Of a DNA stretch of 64,000 bases, positions 22,401-33,011 are shown in pieces (positions within the stretch are counted from its first letter, which is position 1; every line of letters begins with the position of its first letter). This DNA comes from Heligmosomoides polygyrus polygyrus (Eukaryota; Nematoda; Chromadorea; Rhabditida; Heligmosomidae). The position numbers and the translations under genes are program-made. The stretch covers positions 69,848,983-69,912,982 of the forward strand of contig OX377201.1 in assembly GCA_947396885.1 (NCBI GenBank), given 5' to 3'. The notes below the pieces were generated by a model. The model did not search any database and had not been told where the DNA came from. It worked only from the letters and a program-made list of their open reading frames with translations.

Positions 22401-25259
22401 GCGCCGGTGGTGTCAGCCGAACATCGCTGCCCGGAAAGCAGAAGATGCGGGTTCGAGTCCCACCTGGCGCAAGAATTTTGATCGCAACAAAACATCCTGT
22501 AACAGCATATAGCCTCTCTACCAGCCGCTTCAGGCTTAAACAAATGTGTTAAGGCATTGTTACTAGTAAGATCTTCAGCTTAACCGATTCCATGCTGATA
22601 TCAGCGGCTGGCCCATCCCCGTATCACGGGTGGGTGCTGACAGACCTCGAGGATATCGCGGATGTCGTGCGGTCAAACAGCGCCGGTGGTGTAAGGCGAA
22701 CATCGCTGCACGGAAAGCGGAAGATGTGGGTTCGAGTCCCGCCTGACGCAAGAGTTTTGACCGCAACAAAACATCCTGTAACAGCATATAGCGTCTCCGA
22801 ACGGCTCCGAGACGCGATAACAAGCGTAGAACGTTTCAAAGACCGCTTGATGAAGGTCATTATCGCTGCAGAATGGCGGCGATATCATCTTTTCTCTGCA
22901 TATGCCCACAGACTGGCTCCACAGCTCTGAGCGATCCCAGGATGAATTTTGGAGCCTGCTTGATGAGAAGACAGCAGAAGTGCCGTCACAAGACATAATC
23001 ATTGCCACAGGTGACCTTAACGGGCACGTTGGCGCTGCGAAAGACGGGCACGGCTGTCATGGTTGTCTCAGTTTTGGTTCATGTGTCGCTCATGGTGAGC
23101 ATATCTTCAAGTAAGCGGAGTCGTACAAACTGACCATTGTGAACACCAGATTCCGAAGTTGTGAATCCAACCTTATCTCATTCTACAGCGGGAATTCTAG
23201 AACGCAGATCGACTTTGTCCTTGTGCGAAATCGCGACCAAGGGCTTGTCACGGACGCGAAGGTCGTGCCGTATGAAACAGTCGCCACACAGCACCGCCCA
23301 CTGATCTGCACTATGAAGATCACTCCACCGATGTTTAGGCAGGTCGAACTCAATGATCCGTCAAGGATCAAGTGATGGCGACTGAAAGAGAATGAAGCAG
23401 CTGCAGCTGTGTCTTCGCGTTTCTGTTGCCAACGGTCACGACCGCTGACTAGACATAGCGAAGTGCCACCGACGTGATACTCAGTGGTTCCGAACTCTGC
23501 ACTGCAAAATCGGGACGGCGTAAGGTCGAAAAGCAGACATGGGTGTGGAAGCTAAGGAAAAAGTCCGAGAGAGGACGGGATTATACTTCGGATAAGACAC
23601 CCGATAAATGGCGTCTGTATCAGGAAATCAAGAAAGCCGCTAAAAAGGCGGCCGTTGCAAGAGCCACTCATTACGATGACGGGAAGCTTGAACCGCGCGA
23701 TGGCGAGCGATTTCTTTATCGACTCGCCAAGGCTCGTCATCGCCAGACTGCAGATGTTGAGAAGTTCTTCGGCATCAATGGTGAGAACGGTAGACTCCAT
23801 GTCCGACTTTCCATAAATCTCGGCATGATGTTTCGTGTTGAATTGTTGGTTCGTGAAGCTGTGCACCGAGATTGTTAAAGCACTTTATTCGGCTTGCATT
23901 TCGGCGGTTTCGCCTTCGTCGGAGCCCGGAGGAGTCCAAAACGGATGAGGACGGTTATCTACTCATGGACCTCAAGATGGTTTTGAATCGATGGCCTCGA
24001 CTGTGGAAGTTGGTTGGAAACAGCGGTTATGGGGAGTCATGGTGGATTACGCCGCCAAGCTACCGACTGTGCCACCACCGCTCACTCGTCAACGCTGTTT
24101 CCAGCCAACTTGAGCCCGCCCTTCGCGCACAGGCAGAGTGATAACGCCGTCAACGGCTCAGCTTCCGTCGTCCTTAACTCTGCGCAGAGTTGCATTGGGG
24201 TCGAGATGTTGGCATTTTGCTGTTTCCCAGGGAGAGTCGATTCTGCCCATACACAACACTTAGGCCGTTCCGACCTACCGTTGAGAGGGTCTCCTGGCCA
24301 GACCCCTTTTTGAGAGAGCCGAATTATCCTATTTTCCTTTTTTTGTCATGTAGCTTTACAGCCAGAAACTCGGAATCCCCAAAATGGAACTGAACCAAAA
24401 TTCAGATGCTACGCTCTAAAAAATTGCCTAAAAGTGTAGCAGTAAAATACTGACATGTGACGCTTGAAAATAGAGACTGTTGAAACGAAAATGGGAAAAC
24501 CTTCTTCAGAATAGACGATAGTTCAAAGGAATAGATAGAGGCAAAATCCAAATGTCTTTTCCGTAGTATGGCAAAAGGAATGACATGTTAAAAGAATTCC
24601 CTAAGACTTGAATCGCCTTCCAGCATAAGAAAAAGAGGTTAGTTTAGTTCGTAGTCCGAGCTCTACGATACGGTACCCTCGACGAAGGAAGGTGCCGACG
24701 GCAAACTCTAGTTTCTTCCTTTAATGGAAGAAGAATGAACTTCTAATAGTAGTCATGTATTCAGAAGAACTTACCATGTTCATTTACAAAAAGTGGTATG
24801 CTAAAAGAATAGGGAACAGTTGGCGCACTGGAATCATCGCGAGGCTCCTAGAACACTCTCAAAGGAATTTTTGGTATTTGATTACCTTTTACTGAATAGA
24901 CCCAAGGTAAGCCAAGCTAGTAGATTAGATCGAGGAGAGCTATGGTTTTCCATGACGAAACCGTGCTGTGACAGCGATTTAGGGCGTCCCTCTTCTAACA
25001 CTGAATCCTCGAACTCGTTCAAAATTGAATTGATTTTTTCTGCTCAAATGTTAGAAGCGTTCGCAGGCTCACCAGTATTTTTGATTGCGTTCGGCATCGC
25101 CACCATTCCACTTCCAGCAGTTTCTCCAATAATGAACACCGCCGCCACCCACCAGGAGAAGCCATGCTCCTGCTGCTGCGGTTGGGCTTTCAGGTCCTGA
25201 AAAAGCCTCCTCTTCTTGAAAATTGAAAGAGCATGGTTTGTAGTGCTTACCTGCACCAT
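7425..25259 (-). CDS. Amino acid transporter of the AAAP (SLC36/SLC32-like) family, 12 exons
   Basis: Inferred exons, 5' to 3': 25251-25259 (ATG GTG CAG), 25073-25196, 19026-19197, 17550-17738, 17398-17488, 11507-11660, 11348-11436, 11208-11295, 9029-9126, 8641-8789, 8515-8567, 7425-7618. All intron phases agree and the sum is 1410 nt, 469 codons plus stop, close to the family's usual length. Visible family signatures are GSGMVAMPNAIKNTG in TM1 (about residues 31-45), LGENW after TM2, FGGASVFSLLAARN, GTIVFAYGGHPVFPTIQHDM (about 212-231), and NPLHQE (about 301-306). About eleven hydrophobic segments are present. The family moves neutral amino acids, often with protons, across plasma or lysosomal membranes; the substrate here cannot be read. 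The loop after NPLHQE is shorter than usual, so one in-phase exon near 11000 may be missed. The start is the least certain exon. Introns 2 and 5 are each about 5.8 kb and swollen by transposons. Confidence 0.82.
7811..8095 (+). repeat. tRNA-derived SINE, copy 2
   Basis: The head carries an A-box-like GGCGCAGTCGG and a degenerate B-box region (GGTTCCTGGTTC). The body shares GGTCGGTGAATTGGTACCA and AAAGTAGAATGCGTTGCGTATCCC with the copy at 28965-29250. It lies in the last intron of the transporter (7619-8514), antisense to the gene. Confidence 0.75.
12939..15806 (-). CDS. CR1-type LINE ORF2: endonuclease-reverse transcriptase
   Basis: This is an uninterrupted frame of more than 930 codons. The N-terminal apurinic-like endonuclease shows LTETWLT, a GDFNF motif and a TSDHAVV motif. 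The central reverse transcriptase shows VIYVDFAKAFDRVDH, PSGVPQGGVLSPVLFNIY and the catalytic FADDLKI. The product nicks target DNA and primes reverse transcription from it. The frame is open upstream of 15677, back to a TGA at about 15808, and has no ATG in that stretch. It overlaps the last codons of ORF1 in the -1 frame, so translation must use frameshifting, reinitiation or a non-ATG start, unless an ATG has been lost. All catalytic motifs are present, so the copy could be recent or active. Confidence 0.88.
15776..16579 (-). CDS. CR1-type LINE ORF1 protein (coiled coil plus RRM-like domain)
   Basis: 267 codons from ATG at 16579. Residues about 58-95 form a leucine and charge-patterned coiled coil (EENRKLREENSLLKIKID), as in trimeric ORF1 proteins. 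Residues about 135-215 resemble an RRM fold (SIIVSGIPES, then a conserved YRMG and ILKVILP). A basic C-terminal region follows. Such proteins bind the element's RNA into a particle that serves ORF2. The last codons are AAA AAC TGA, exactly where the ORF2 frame is already open. No CCHC zinc knuckles are seen. Confidence 0.8.
   Translation of the reverse strand: MNSPRASSVPAKRSRVSLTPTNRGQTDGHGMGPLDQLLDNHDMPPYMRFVVEVLAETRRELVEIHKRNDAMMEENRKLREENSLLKIKIDQLLLRSANNDNIENVDSSGCVAAVVSTPVAQSIDSAKEDPDLKRSIIVSGIPESRSNSAYERMNHDYNCVNTLLDFLGIECFPKTVYRMGRPDTRRPRILKVILPTSRFQRETLRRKSQLRFFTHKGVFIRPSLTKEVRERRRNERLSGVNPSISQTCSDDSVNSYQRHVDSSTSKN
19338..19465 (+). repeat. Degraded arm of the PIF-type MITE family
   Basis: The segment TAACCTAGGACACTATCTC through CAATAATCTCGAC aligns with the left arm of the MITE at 58136-58534 (TAACCAGGAAACTATCTC through CAAATATCTCGAC). 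The CTGCAC..AGAGTTA block follows. The right part of the element is missing. It lies in intron 2 of the transporter. Confidence 0.6.
21630..21880 (-). mobile_element. LINE 3' terminal fragment
   Basis: On the minus strand the frame from 21871 reads GRARTRWLDDIARYTG and continues through about 50 more codons. This is the basic, tryptophan-containing C-terminal module typical of many LINE polymerases (the RPRTRW-type motif). The tail on the minus strand is TAATAAATAAATAAG. The fragment is 5'-truncated and no catalytic domain remains. Confidence 0.5.
22398..22516 (+). repeat. tRNA-derived SINE unit 1 of a dimer
   Basis: Positions 22401-22471 fold like a tRNA: a 7-bp acceptor stem (GCGCCGG with CTGGCGC), a B-box GGTTCGAGTCC, and a plausible anticodon stem with loop CCGGAAA. 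A ~45-bp tail (AAGAATTTTGATCGCAACAAAACATC..AGCATATAGC) follows and is repeated after unit 2. It is not called as a functional tRNA because the loop lacks T33 and one T-stem pair is broken. Confidence 0.7.
22680..22792 (+). repeat. tRNA-derived SINE unit 2 of a dimer
   Basis: The head at 22680-22750 matches unit 1 in acceptor, D-arm region and B-box (GGTTCGAGTCC; T-stem GTGGG/CCCGC intact). The same tail ends AGCATATAGC at 22792. About 165 bp of unrelated sequence separates the two units. The whole block is bounded by GTCTTCGAACGCTCT (22383-22397) and GTCTCCGAACGGCTC (22793-22807), which look like one target-site duplication. Confidence 0.7.
24003..24300 (-). repeat. PIF-type MITE copy, one arm truncated
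   Basis: In reverse complement this aligns with the element at 58136-58534. The hairpin centre (GGAAACAGCG..CGCTGTTTCCAGCC) and the arm with ACTCTGCGCAGAGTT, TTGGGGTCGAGAT and CTACCGTTGAGAG are present, and the copy ends TCTCCTGG. The opposite arm is lost. The loop carries CCGACTGTGCCA (24063-24074), which read on the minus strand is TGGCACAGTCGG, a textbook Pol III A-box. Confidence 0.7.
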
Positions 25260-28200
25260 TGAAACGACTGGACTGATTTTGTGGTGCCCTTGAAGGTCCG
25301 TTTGTCAGGGCGAGGTATAAGTAGGGCTCCGTCTCGTTTTTGTTTACCACCACTAGTTCTCAACGTCAGACCTAGGGTATAGATCAGAGCGGAACCGCCA
25401 GTTTCGGCAAGGTTATCAGCAGTCACTATGAGAAGAGCATAAACGTAGGTTGAAAATGAAAGGAAACCCCCAGAAGGTGACAGCAGGTGATGAGAGCACG
25501 GGTGATGATGCAATGCTGTCGGGGGATGCACGGTTTGGATAGATCGTGCGCAGCAAAAACTTGAAATTCAAGATAATGGCTGAGATCTGCGGATCAGCCA
25601 TATTTCCGCCGCAGCCCACTCGCGAACAGAGGCAGAAAACCAAGCAAGTGGGGATTCTAGAGTTCGGTCGTCGGTGAAAATTACGATATCAGCTCATAGC
25701 AACGGCATTCGGCTAACAAGCGAAGGGCAACAACTAAGCACTTATCATTGCAGTAATCATTATTTGGAGAACGACAGGTGGTACCCTTCTCGCTGTACCC
25801 CTTTGTCGTCTCCGTATCCGGCGATTATCCACTTTGTCCACATTCAGGCAGGCTGTGGTGCAAGAAAGAAAGCATCCTGCTCGGAAGACGGGGGTAATGG
25901 ATCCTTCTGGTGTAAATTAAATTTCAAGACAACGCTCCTGTAGCAGCTTGCCTTTGTGCTGATCACCCATAACTCTTGTTGTCGACGTGATACGATGTCG
26001 GTCACAGGAAGGCCAAGCAAATGAGAAGGTATAAGAGAGGCCCTTAATTGAGTCCTGCTGCGATACGTCACGTATTTGAACTCTACGTGAGGCAGTTTCC
26101 TTCGTTGTTAACCTGTGGAATAGCTTGCGGTGCTGACGGACTTTAGCGTTTCATCACTGCCATAGAAATCCGCACCATGTGACCCTCAAAGCCACGTAGG
26201 TGCACGGCTTCACGAAACCAACACATCGTCAAGGTGCGCATTTAAATATCTCCATTCTGCATAAGCATCTACCATGTCGAACAGAGAGTTTCTACCGTTT
26301 TAGTGCTTCGAATGTACCAGAGTTATATAATGAGTCTCCTATACAACCTAAACAGAGTTTTTAGTATGAATGATGACGTTGAGAAAACAGAGAACTTAAA
26401 AGCATATAAAATATACAAAATGTCTTAAAAGGGATACAGGGTTTAATCCCTTTCATGAAAGCAATGAAGCGTAATTTGCGTGTTCTAGAGTTTTACGCAA
26501 TGAGTCTCGGAAACAAACAGTTCAAACAAAACTAAATTGAACGTTGGGTACTACGTATGGAAGAACTCTTCCAAAATCCCAGCATTAAACTACGGACAGG
26601 AAGAACTCTGAACCTGATATAGGAGACCATAAAATGAGGTAAACTCTGCTCAGAGCAGACGATTGTCCAGAGAAGTAGCCAAACGCGAAACCCACCTGGA
26701 GATTCGAAAAAATTACTCCAAGGTCTGTTCAAAAATATGGTAATCTATTACGAACAGCCGTCTATGGGCAATCACAAAAAATGATTTTAAAACCAGTTAA
26801 CGAAGAATTGACCGCTTGGAATCGCGAGGATTCCACGATTCCATGTAGAATAGAGCAGAATGTGCTTGATAAAATCTGAGAACAAAAAAATCAGTATCAA
26901 AAGGGACCTGCTCTAAAAAATAATGTGCCCATTTGGCCGGCCACTCCAAATAACATGACAAGAAATTATTCCGTACAAAGTTTCTAGGATTTGTTAGTGA
27001 GTTTCTTATTTTATTTTATTAGCAGAATTTCGCCTTTACAAAGTTCTTTTTTCGGTTACTGAAAACCACCAGATCGGAAATCTCGTCGTGTACAAGAGGA
27101 GTTCGTGAGATTTAATTACCCAGTTGTTCATAAATGATGAAAGGTAAAAGGATATGAAAGACTGCGTAGAATTTCAGCTACTCATCTTCATATCTCGAAC
27201 ATTTCGGTCTTTGCCAACTGCAGTGCCTGCGCAAATTCCTCTAACTCTATCAGAAATTGACGCTGTCATTCCGCAGATTGACCATATTCACTCGCCTGTC
27301 ATTTATTCGTACTCAGTGCAGGCTTCTATCAAATTCAAGTCAATTGCTAGAACAAGGTTTTCTAGTCAAAAATTGATGACTACAATATCGGCTATCTCTA
27401 GCTATAGGCAGACACGTCACGGCGCTTCAACAGTCATTGAAGCAAAAGAAACACGACTTCGCAAGCGTTTCTTTTGAAGACGATGTGGCAGGCGAACTCT
27501 GCTTCGTTGGGGGCACAGCTGTTACTCTGTCATTCTGAACAAGTGACTATTAATACACGACGAAGAATAAAGGATGGCATTAATCAACTCTCTGCCGTGG
27601 AATGCGCCAAGCATTCTACTTTTGTGGAATTCATGGAGGCTGTTTGAATGGGTATTTGGAATATTCAACAAGCCGCGGGCGCTCGCCTTTGAACAAGAGA
27701 GCGTTTCGTCCTTTCAAGACATGTAAAGTATCGGTTCTCTGAGTATTGAGATATTAAATGCTTAATCGGTTTGCTATCTTGATAATCATTCATAAACACC
27801 ATCACTCATCGACCAAATTTTGCATTTTTATATTAGGAAACGCAGGAGTAGAAATGAATGCCAGATGACGTAGAGGGCTCCCATACGTACGACTTTCGAT
27901 GATTCTTCGACTTTCTTGTTAGACTGATAATTTGTCCTCGTTTTAGCAGTTGAACAAGACTTATCCACTTCTACGCGGCCTACATTTCGGCATTTCTTCG
28001 GGTATTTTATTTTAGTGAAACGAAGAGAGGCGATACGGTTGTGAGAGTCATTGATGCCCTTACTAACACACTGAAAGAGCAACTGATATAGTAACCCTAG
28101 CGAAACCGTATCTATGACGGGGTGTGTCCTACACAATCCCGTGTTGTCTGCTTTGAAGGAAAAGAACAGAATTATGTAACATGCAGTACGGCATTTTTGA

Positions 28201-28950
28201 TGTCATGCATGAATGTGCGGAGAATTTCATAAGCGAAACCCTCTGCGGCAGAGTCAAGAAGCGTGCGGGTGGCTCAGAAAAGGTAATATTTATTTATTCG
28301 ATCTTGCACCAAGAGTGCGCCTAAAGCAACAAAAAACTACCAACTTATCGTTAGCACCAGGTAAGGAATCAGTGGACGAGTAGTGGAAACAAATAGACGT
28401 AGGTGAACAACATATTGAGAGCTGATTCCACAATAGTAGGAAGTGGCTTGGAGAGCACGACCACTATGCAAGAAGCACAACGGAAACGAAGCCTGAACGG
28501 AGGCGGGATGACATTGGGGAACGCCGCTCACTATGAGCGTCAGGTACACCTAACAATGAACCTTAAACATGTGCACAAAAATCCAAGTTAATATTCCAAA
28601 TAGAGATGTACTTCTCAGCAAGGAAATCCTTATAGAGTAAAGTAAAAAAATCAACCAATGTACGACGTGATGTAAAATGCCGATTCTCTGGGGAAATACT
28701 GCGTCCAGTGCTATGCAGGCAGGAGTCTGTGTCAATCTTTGCGCAAGAAAGTGCCACATATTTCTGGATCGCAGCTATTAGCCCTTAGTTCCATTGGAAG
28801 GAACAGAGTCTAGTCGTGACGCAAGAGCTAGCACCCTTCGCAGAGCTCTGTGAGCTCCGATCAGGGGTGTGCGTGGAAGAAATTCGAAATTTCGTAAACC
28901 GTAAACCATAGGAGTTATCTAACGTGTAGTTTAGTGCAACTAAATATCTA
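25260..28950. other. Intergenic DNA, no supported gene
   Basis: AT-rich sequence upstream of the transporter's proposed start. Open frames are short and lack paired splice signals or recognisable motifs. Part of 25260-25550 could be the transporter's 5' UTR or promoter, but nothing in it is diagnostic. Confidence 0.4.
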
Positions 28951-28964
28951 GAGGTATTTTCTGC

Positions 28965-29250
28965 TGGGCGCGTGTAGCGCAGTCGGAGGAGGCGCCGGCT
29001 GTCGCCTGCACCCGATACCAGGTTCCTGGTTCGGATTTCCCGCCCAGACCAACCAAGCCTTCCATCCTTCCGGGGTCGGCGAATTGGTACCAGACTTGTC
29101 TGGGAAGGATAAAGCACTGACTTGTTCATCGGCTAGCTACCGCAAGTCATTGTATGGCCAAATACGCATTTATGTCGCCTCCACGTAGAAGTAGAATGCG
29201 CTGGCGCATCCCAGAAGGGATTGAGTAACGCCGTCCTTTATCCTTATCCT
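28965..29250 (+). repeat. tRNA-derived SINE, best copy, with target-site duplication
   Basis: The head contains an A-box TAGCGCAGTCGG (28975-28986) and a weakened B-box (GGTTCGGATTT). The body runs through GGGGTCGGCGAATTGGTACCAG and GAAGTAGAATGCGC to a 3' tail of TCCTTATCCT repeats. The 10-bp sequence TATTTTCTGC occurs just before (28955-28964) and at the end (29251-29260), as expected for LINE-driven insertion. About 286 bp long. The LINE partner that mobilises it is unknown. Confidence 0.85.
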
Positions 29251-29902
29251 TATTTTCTGCAAGCGGTTGTTAAAGGTGACCCAATACTTACTTATGGTGT
29301 TATCTTCAGCTTAAGCTGGTCATCTCGCCTAATTGTTTATCACTATTTTTATTTCATTTTTTGAAATTGAAAACGTGCACCAAAAGGTCGAAAACCACTT
29401 TTACCTTTCCTTCAAAGATGTCACAAGCTTTGCTTCTAGCGCACTTTCTATATCCACTTGCTCTGCATTGTGACGCACTGCATTGAAACCATAGAAAGGC
29501 TCTGGTTAGATGGATTACTCTTTCCGTGAGAGTCTAGCATCTCTTCCAACTTCGCTTCCAATAAAGAATGTCACTCCACAATCATGATTTCACCGCGGTT
29601 CTATTCGGTGGGCTTAGCATAAATGGCTTGTAAACAAATCAACTAAGCGGCAGCCATGGAAACAGGATATGTGGATAACAATCTTTGTCAACGGCCAAAA
29701 TAAGGACACATTAACAGACAAATGACGGTTGTGTCGGGTTCGGCCTTTCAGTTTTCCTAACTCAACATACTTTTTCGAGCTTCTCAAATTTTATTGCTGT
29801 AGTTTATTCACCGTCAAATGGATTCCGTTAAGCAGTTTATATATTTTATAGAAGATTTTAAAGGCTTTGGAAAACAAACACCTACATTTTCAAATAATCT
29901 AC

Positions 29903-30444
29903 CTGAACATCGAAAGGAAGCCCATGGACGCATTTCTTGCAAAAGAATAAAACACAGTAGCGTAAAACGGAGCAACCAAAACCTGAATCGAAAATGCCAC
30001 AAGGAAATGTAGTCTGTTCAGAAGCAGTGCAGAAATCGGAACGTGCAGAGCTGATTCGCCGCCTTACGTTGGATGACATAAGAGATCGAATCTCTCGGAT
30101 TCTTGTTTCGATTCGACTGACACTAATTCGAGTGAACTTTCCGCCTTCCTGTCATGAAGGCACGAGGATTTCTCTGTTTGGCAGCGCGCCACTTCATAGC
30201 TTCTCCGCGAGTTTTCTGGACGTTCCGATGAGACGAAGTCGTGATCAAGAACAAACTCGTGTGGTCCTCTATCTCCATCTAACCCTGTTAATCCCGTATT
30301 CAAACACTTTACGAACAAAAAAAGGTCGGCGACAGCCGGGTATTGCGATGGTGGTTCACATACGCAGTACACCTGTGCCTGCATCTGTGGTGGCCAAAGA
30401 TACAGAGATCCGTGAATTTTTCCCACGAACCAACTCTTCACCTG
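29903..30444 (-). CDS. 3' exons of an unidentified host gene
   Basis: Three exons join in phase: 30364-30444 (acceptor CCTCAG, donor GTATGT), 30068-30284 (acceptor TTAACAG, donor GTAAGG) and 29903-29935, where the frame reaches a TAG at 29900-29902. Plus-strand TTTATT words (AATAAA on the minus strand) lie about 100 bp beyond. The reading contains GEELVRGKNSRISVSL and a polar, acidic stretch with SSLELVSVESKQESER. I do not recognise a family. The plus strand of 29994-30672 is also open, so the strand call is not certain. Upstream exons were not found. Confidence 0.4.
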
Positions 30445-31964
30445 CTGAGGAAAGAATATTTGGTTAGTGTGGGCTCAAACTGGAACTAACATCACAGGCC
30501 GAACCATCGGTGAGCACGACAGAACCGGCGCCAATTCAGCGTGTTGTCAGACGTCGTTGCCTTCTCTTGGCCTTTCGTGAATCCGAACCGAAATACTTCC
30601 TTCCTCAGGAATTTCGCTTTTTAGGCGATTATAGGTTATTTTCCGCTACAGAGTGCAATGCCTTCGATGGATAAAGAGAACGTGTAAATTTTGGTCGCTA
30701 CTTCAACCGCGAAGCCGCTTCGTGCTGTTCTCTTGCTCAGATAATGACGTCAGTTATACCATAGAAGCTCATTGGGTAGTAGGATTTCAAGGTACGAGAA
30801 TTTCTGCCACCTTCATAGGTGTCAATGGTTTTATTTACTCAAGGTTATCTTTCGAGAAAAAAATTCTCGACCACTAACCACACAACTAAAATTGTTTGCC
30901 GCAGTACGCACTCGGCGCGTAGCTTTGACATAGGTTAACCTCGTGACTTCGCGAAAGTGGATCGTTTGTACATAATGCCACTTTGAATAACATTTTAACC
31001 GGTACATTTGATAGAACAGCAAGACGTCAGCTGATGGGAGCACCGCTAAGGTTGAAGAGACACGAAAATGTATCCAAAAGAGGCCGAATGCAGGTGCAAT
31101 CATGCACGAAAACGAGAACTGGAGCAGAGGATGTCGTGAAGAGGGAACATCAGGAGAGCGGCACCACCAGCTGCTCTTCTTTCACTAGCTGCAATCAAAG
31201 AAATCGACAACATCGTGTCGCCTCATTTCTTAAACTTGAGATTATCTATCACCTGACAATATCTCGTCTAGCGCATCTGCAGCCCCGGTTAGATGGTGAG
31301 AAATCACGCAGCAAGTGATGGAACAACATTAAACTGGTGCTGATCACTATTCCACTCATTAATTTCATCAGGTTGATCCGAAAGTCTTTCACCGATTTTC
31401 ACACTTTTCAAGCAATGTTAACATTACTAGGTCACAATCAACAGTCAATGACACCATCGTGCCCCACTATGTGCGTTTAGCGCTTCACTAGCCCATCAAC
31501 TGCAGAAGTTCAGAACTCTGTCGGAGGCAGTTCGAGGAAGTTGGATACCTCAATTTCCAGTTCAGCGTGGTCTCGCGTACATAAATGCAGTTTCCGTGCT
31601 CGAAACAAGTGTTAGTCAAACGAGGAATACTCGAGGGCAATAAGCAGGGTGTGCCATAAGTTCCCAGCCAACTTCCGTTTCGCAATAATAAAGCTCGACC
31701 TGGTCATTCCTTCGTTTACGGCGTCTTAAGCTCAGAAACCTTATTCAGGTGTAAAAACAACAATATCGGCAATCTTTACAACAGCAGCATGCATACAAAT
31801 TGAGCGCTTAATAGAAGACCTGGCAGGGCGAGAGCGGGCCCAGGAAGTTCAGTGACGTGTTTGGCCATGAAGCAAGTGCACGGGCCATTGGGCTTTCGGG
31901 TACTTACACATAAACACTGACGAATAGTGCCCGTGTCGCCTCCATCTCCATCATTGTCAGCCTG

Positions 31965-32620
31965 TCACGGCGTGCACACTTTCGGTGTGATGGGCCTCGC
32001 TGCACTCGTCACTTTCTGGCTCCGATTTGCTGCTGGTTCACAGTGCTTTATCTTGAATGCTTCCTTGGCCCTCCTCCCCACTGGATCTGCATGATTCCTG
32101 TGGAGAATTGAAACTGGCAGCAGCGCATCACGTGTGCTTAGGGATGTTCTTTTTTCTCGTGAATGGATTTCCTGGATCGCTTTGAAGGCTCTCAGATGTC
32201 CATCCATTACTTGCCGAATTCCTCGAAGGATGCACGGACCGCTTTGTAAACTACATCACCCACGTTGCACATTTTGTTGTCTCCCTCACAGATCAAACAA
32301 TCAGTCCTTTCACACTGGTTCGCCTTTTTCTTTCAACAACCAATACCCTCTGCAATTTTCCGGTGAGTAAGCTTCGCCACTTTAGATCGAACGTTTCCAC
32401 GAAAGCGGCATTCCAAGCTTTCCCACATCTCAGGCGAATTACGTCTTCCAATATCTGTAGTTGCGGTGAGGAGAGGGCGGTGGGCAGGCAGCAGTTCCCA
32501 ATATTTTTCCATTCCCTCTGCATCCCATCAAAACCTACTTTTCGTCTTTTCTTCGCTGTTCCATACGGTGCAGGCTTGCAAGAGCGCAGGGTTCCGACCC
32601 GTGTACGCTTATCCACCTTT
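31965..32620 (-). pseudogene. Penelope-like element remnant (GIY-YIG endonuclease region)
   Basis: Minus-strand frames give DCLICEGDNKMCNVGDVVYKA, then after frame breaks EHL-like GHLRAFKAIQEIHS, and later GRRAKEAFKIKHCEPAANRSQ. This order (a cysteine-containing CxxC lead-in with VVYxA, a helix with HLRAF, then R-E-A-x-x-I-K..N-R) fits the C-terminal GIY-YIG nuclease of Penelope-like retroelements. Stops and frameshifts split it, and no reverse transcriptase is seen. The family call comes from motif order only. Confidence 0.4.
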
Positions 32621-33011
32621 ACCCTTTATTTTTTCGCGCTTCACCTGTACTGAGTTGAGCTGTTTTCGCTTTTGCATTGTTGTATACGGTACAGGCATGG
32701 AGCGACCCAAGATCCTGTGTTGTGCATTGCCGACAGTACGTTTCTAGACTTTGCCTTACGGGCAATGAAAAACCATGAGATTATTTGGGAAATACAAATA
32801 TATCACGAACATTCCTGTGGGTTTAGCCTTTTTAAGGTAATAGTATGTACAAGCAATTGGAAACTTCAGACTGACGTGAACATAGCAGTTAAGGCACACC
32901 GTCAGGAAGTTACAGATGAGGCGCAAAGAGTCTCTGTTATCACGTAGCAAAAGCTAACGTCCAAGATGGAAAAACTAGCAAAATGCTAGCATGATATAGA
33001 ATAAGAAAAAT

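Larger units (their letters stand above)
21975..24002 (+). pseudogene. RTE-type LINE copy (family B), broken and 3'-truncated
   Basis: The 5' end (GTCCGTTCCTCCACG) matches the start of the minus-strand copy at 60411-63264. Recognisable pieces are an endonuclease start (TRVAALNMGTL), CGSSWTTSGVGLIVFER, then after an insertion SERLRDAITSVERFKDRL, the EIIIATGDLNGHVGA-like motif (DIIIATGDLNGHVGA), QIDFVLVRNRD, and a linker ending EKFFGINGENG. Several frameshifts and stops break the frame. A 395-bp SINE dimer interrupts the endonuclease at 22398-22792, and about 140 bp of foreign sequence interrupts the linker near 23800-23940. The reverse transcriptase domain is absent; the copy stops where a PIF-type MITE begins at about 24003. 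Confidence 0.78.

Noticed and set aside
22401..22471. Functional tRNA-Ser(GGA)-like gene
   Set aside because: Good acceptor and B-box, but there is no T33, no long variable arm as expected for serine, a broken T-stem pair, and a conserved non-tRNA tail repeated downstream. It is better read as a SINE head.
31640..31700. mariner terminal repeat (CAGGGTGTGCCATAAGTTCC)
   Set aside because: The word resembles a mariner terminus but no partner repeat or transposase was found nearby.
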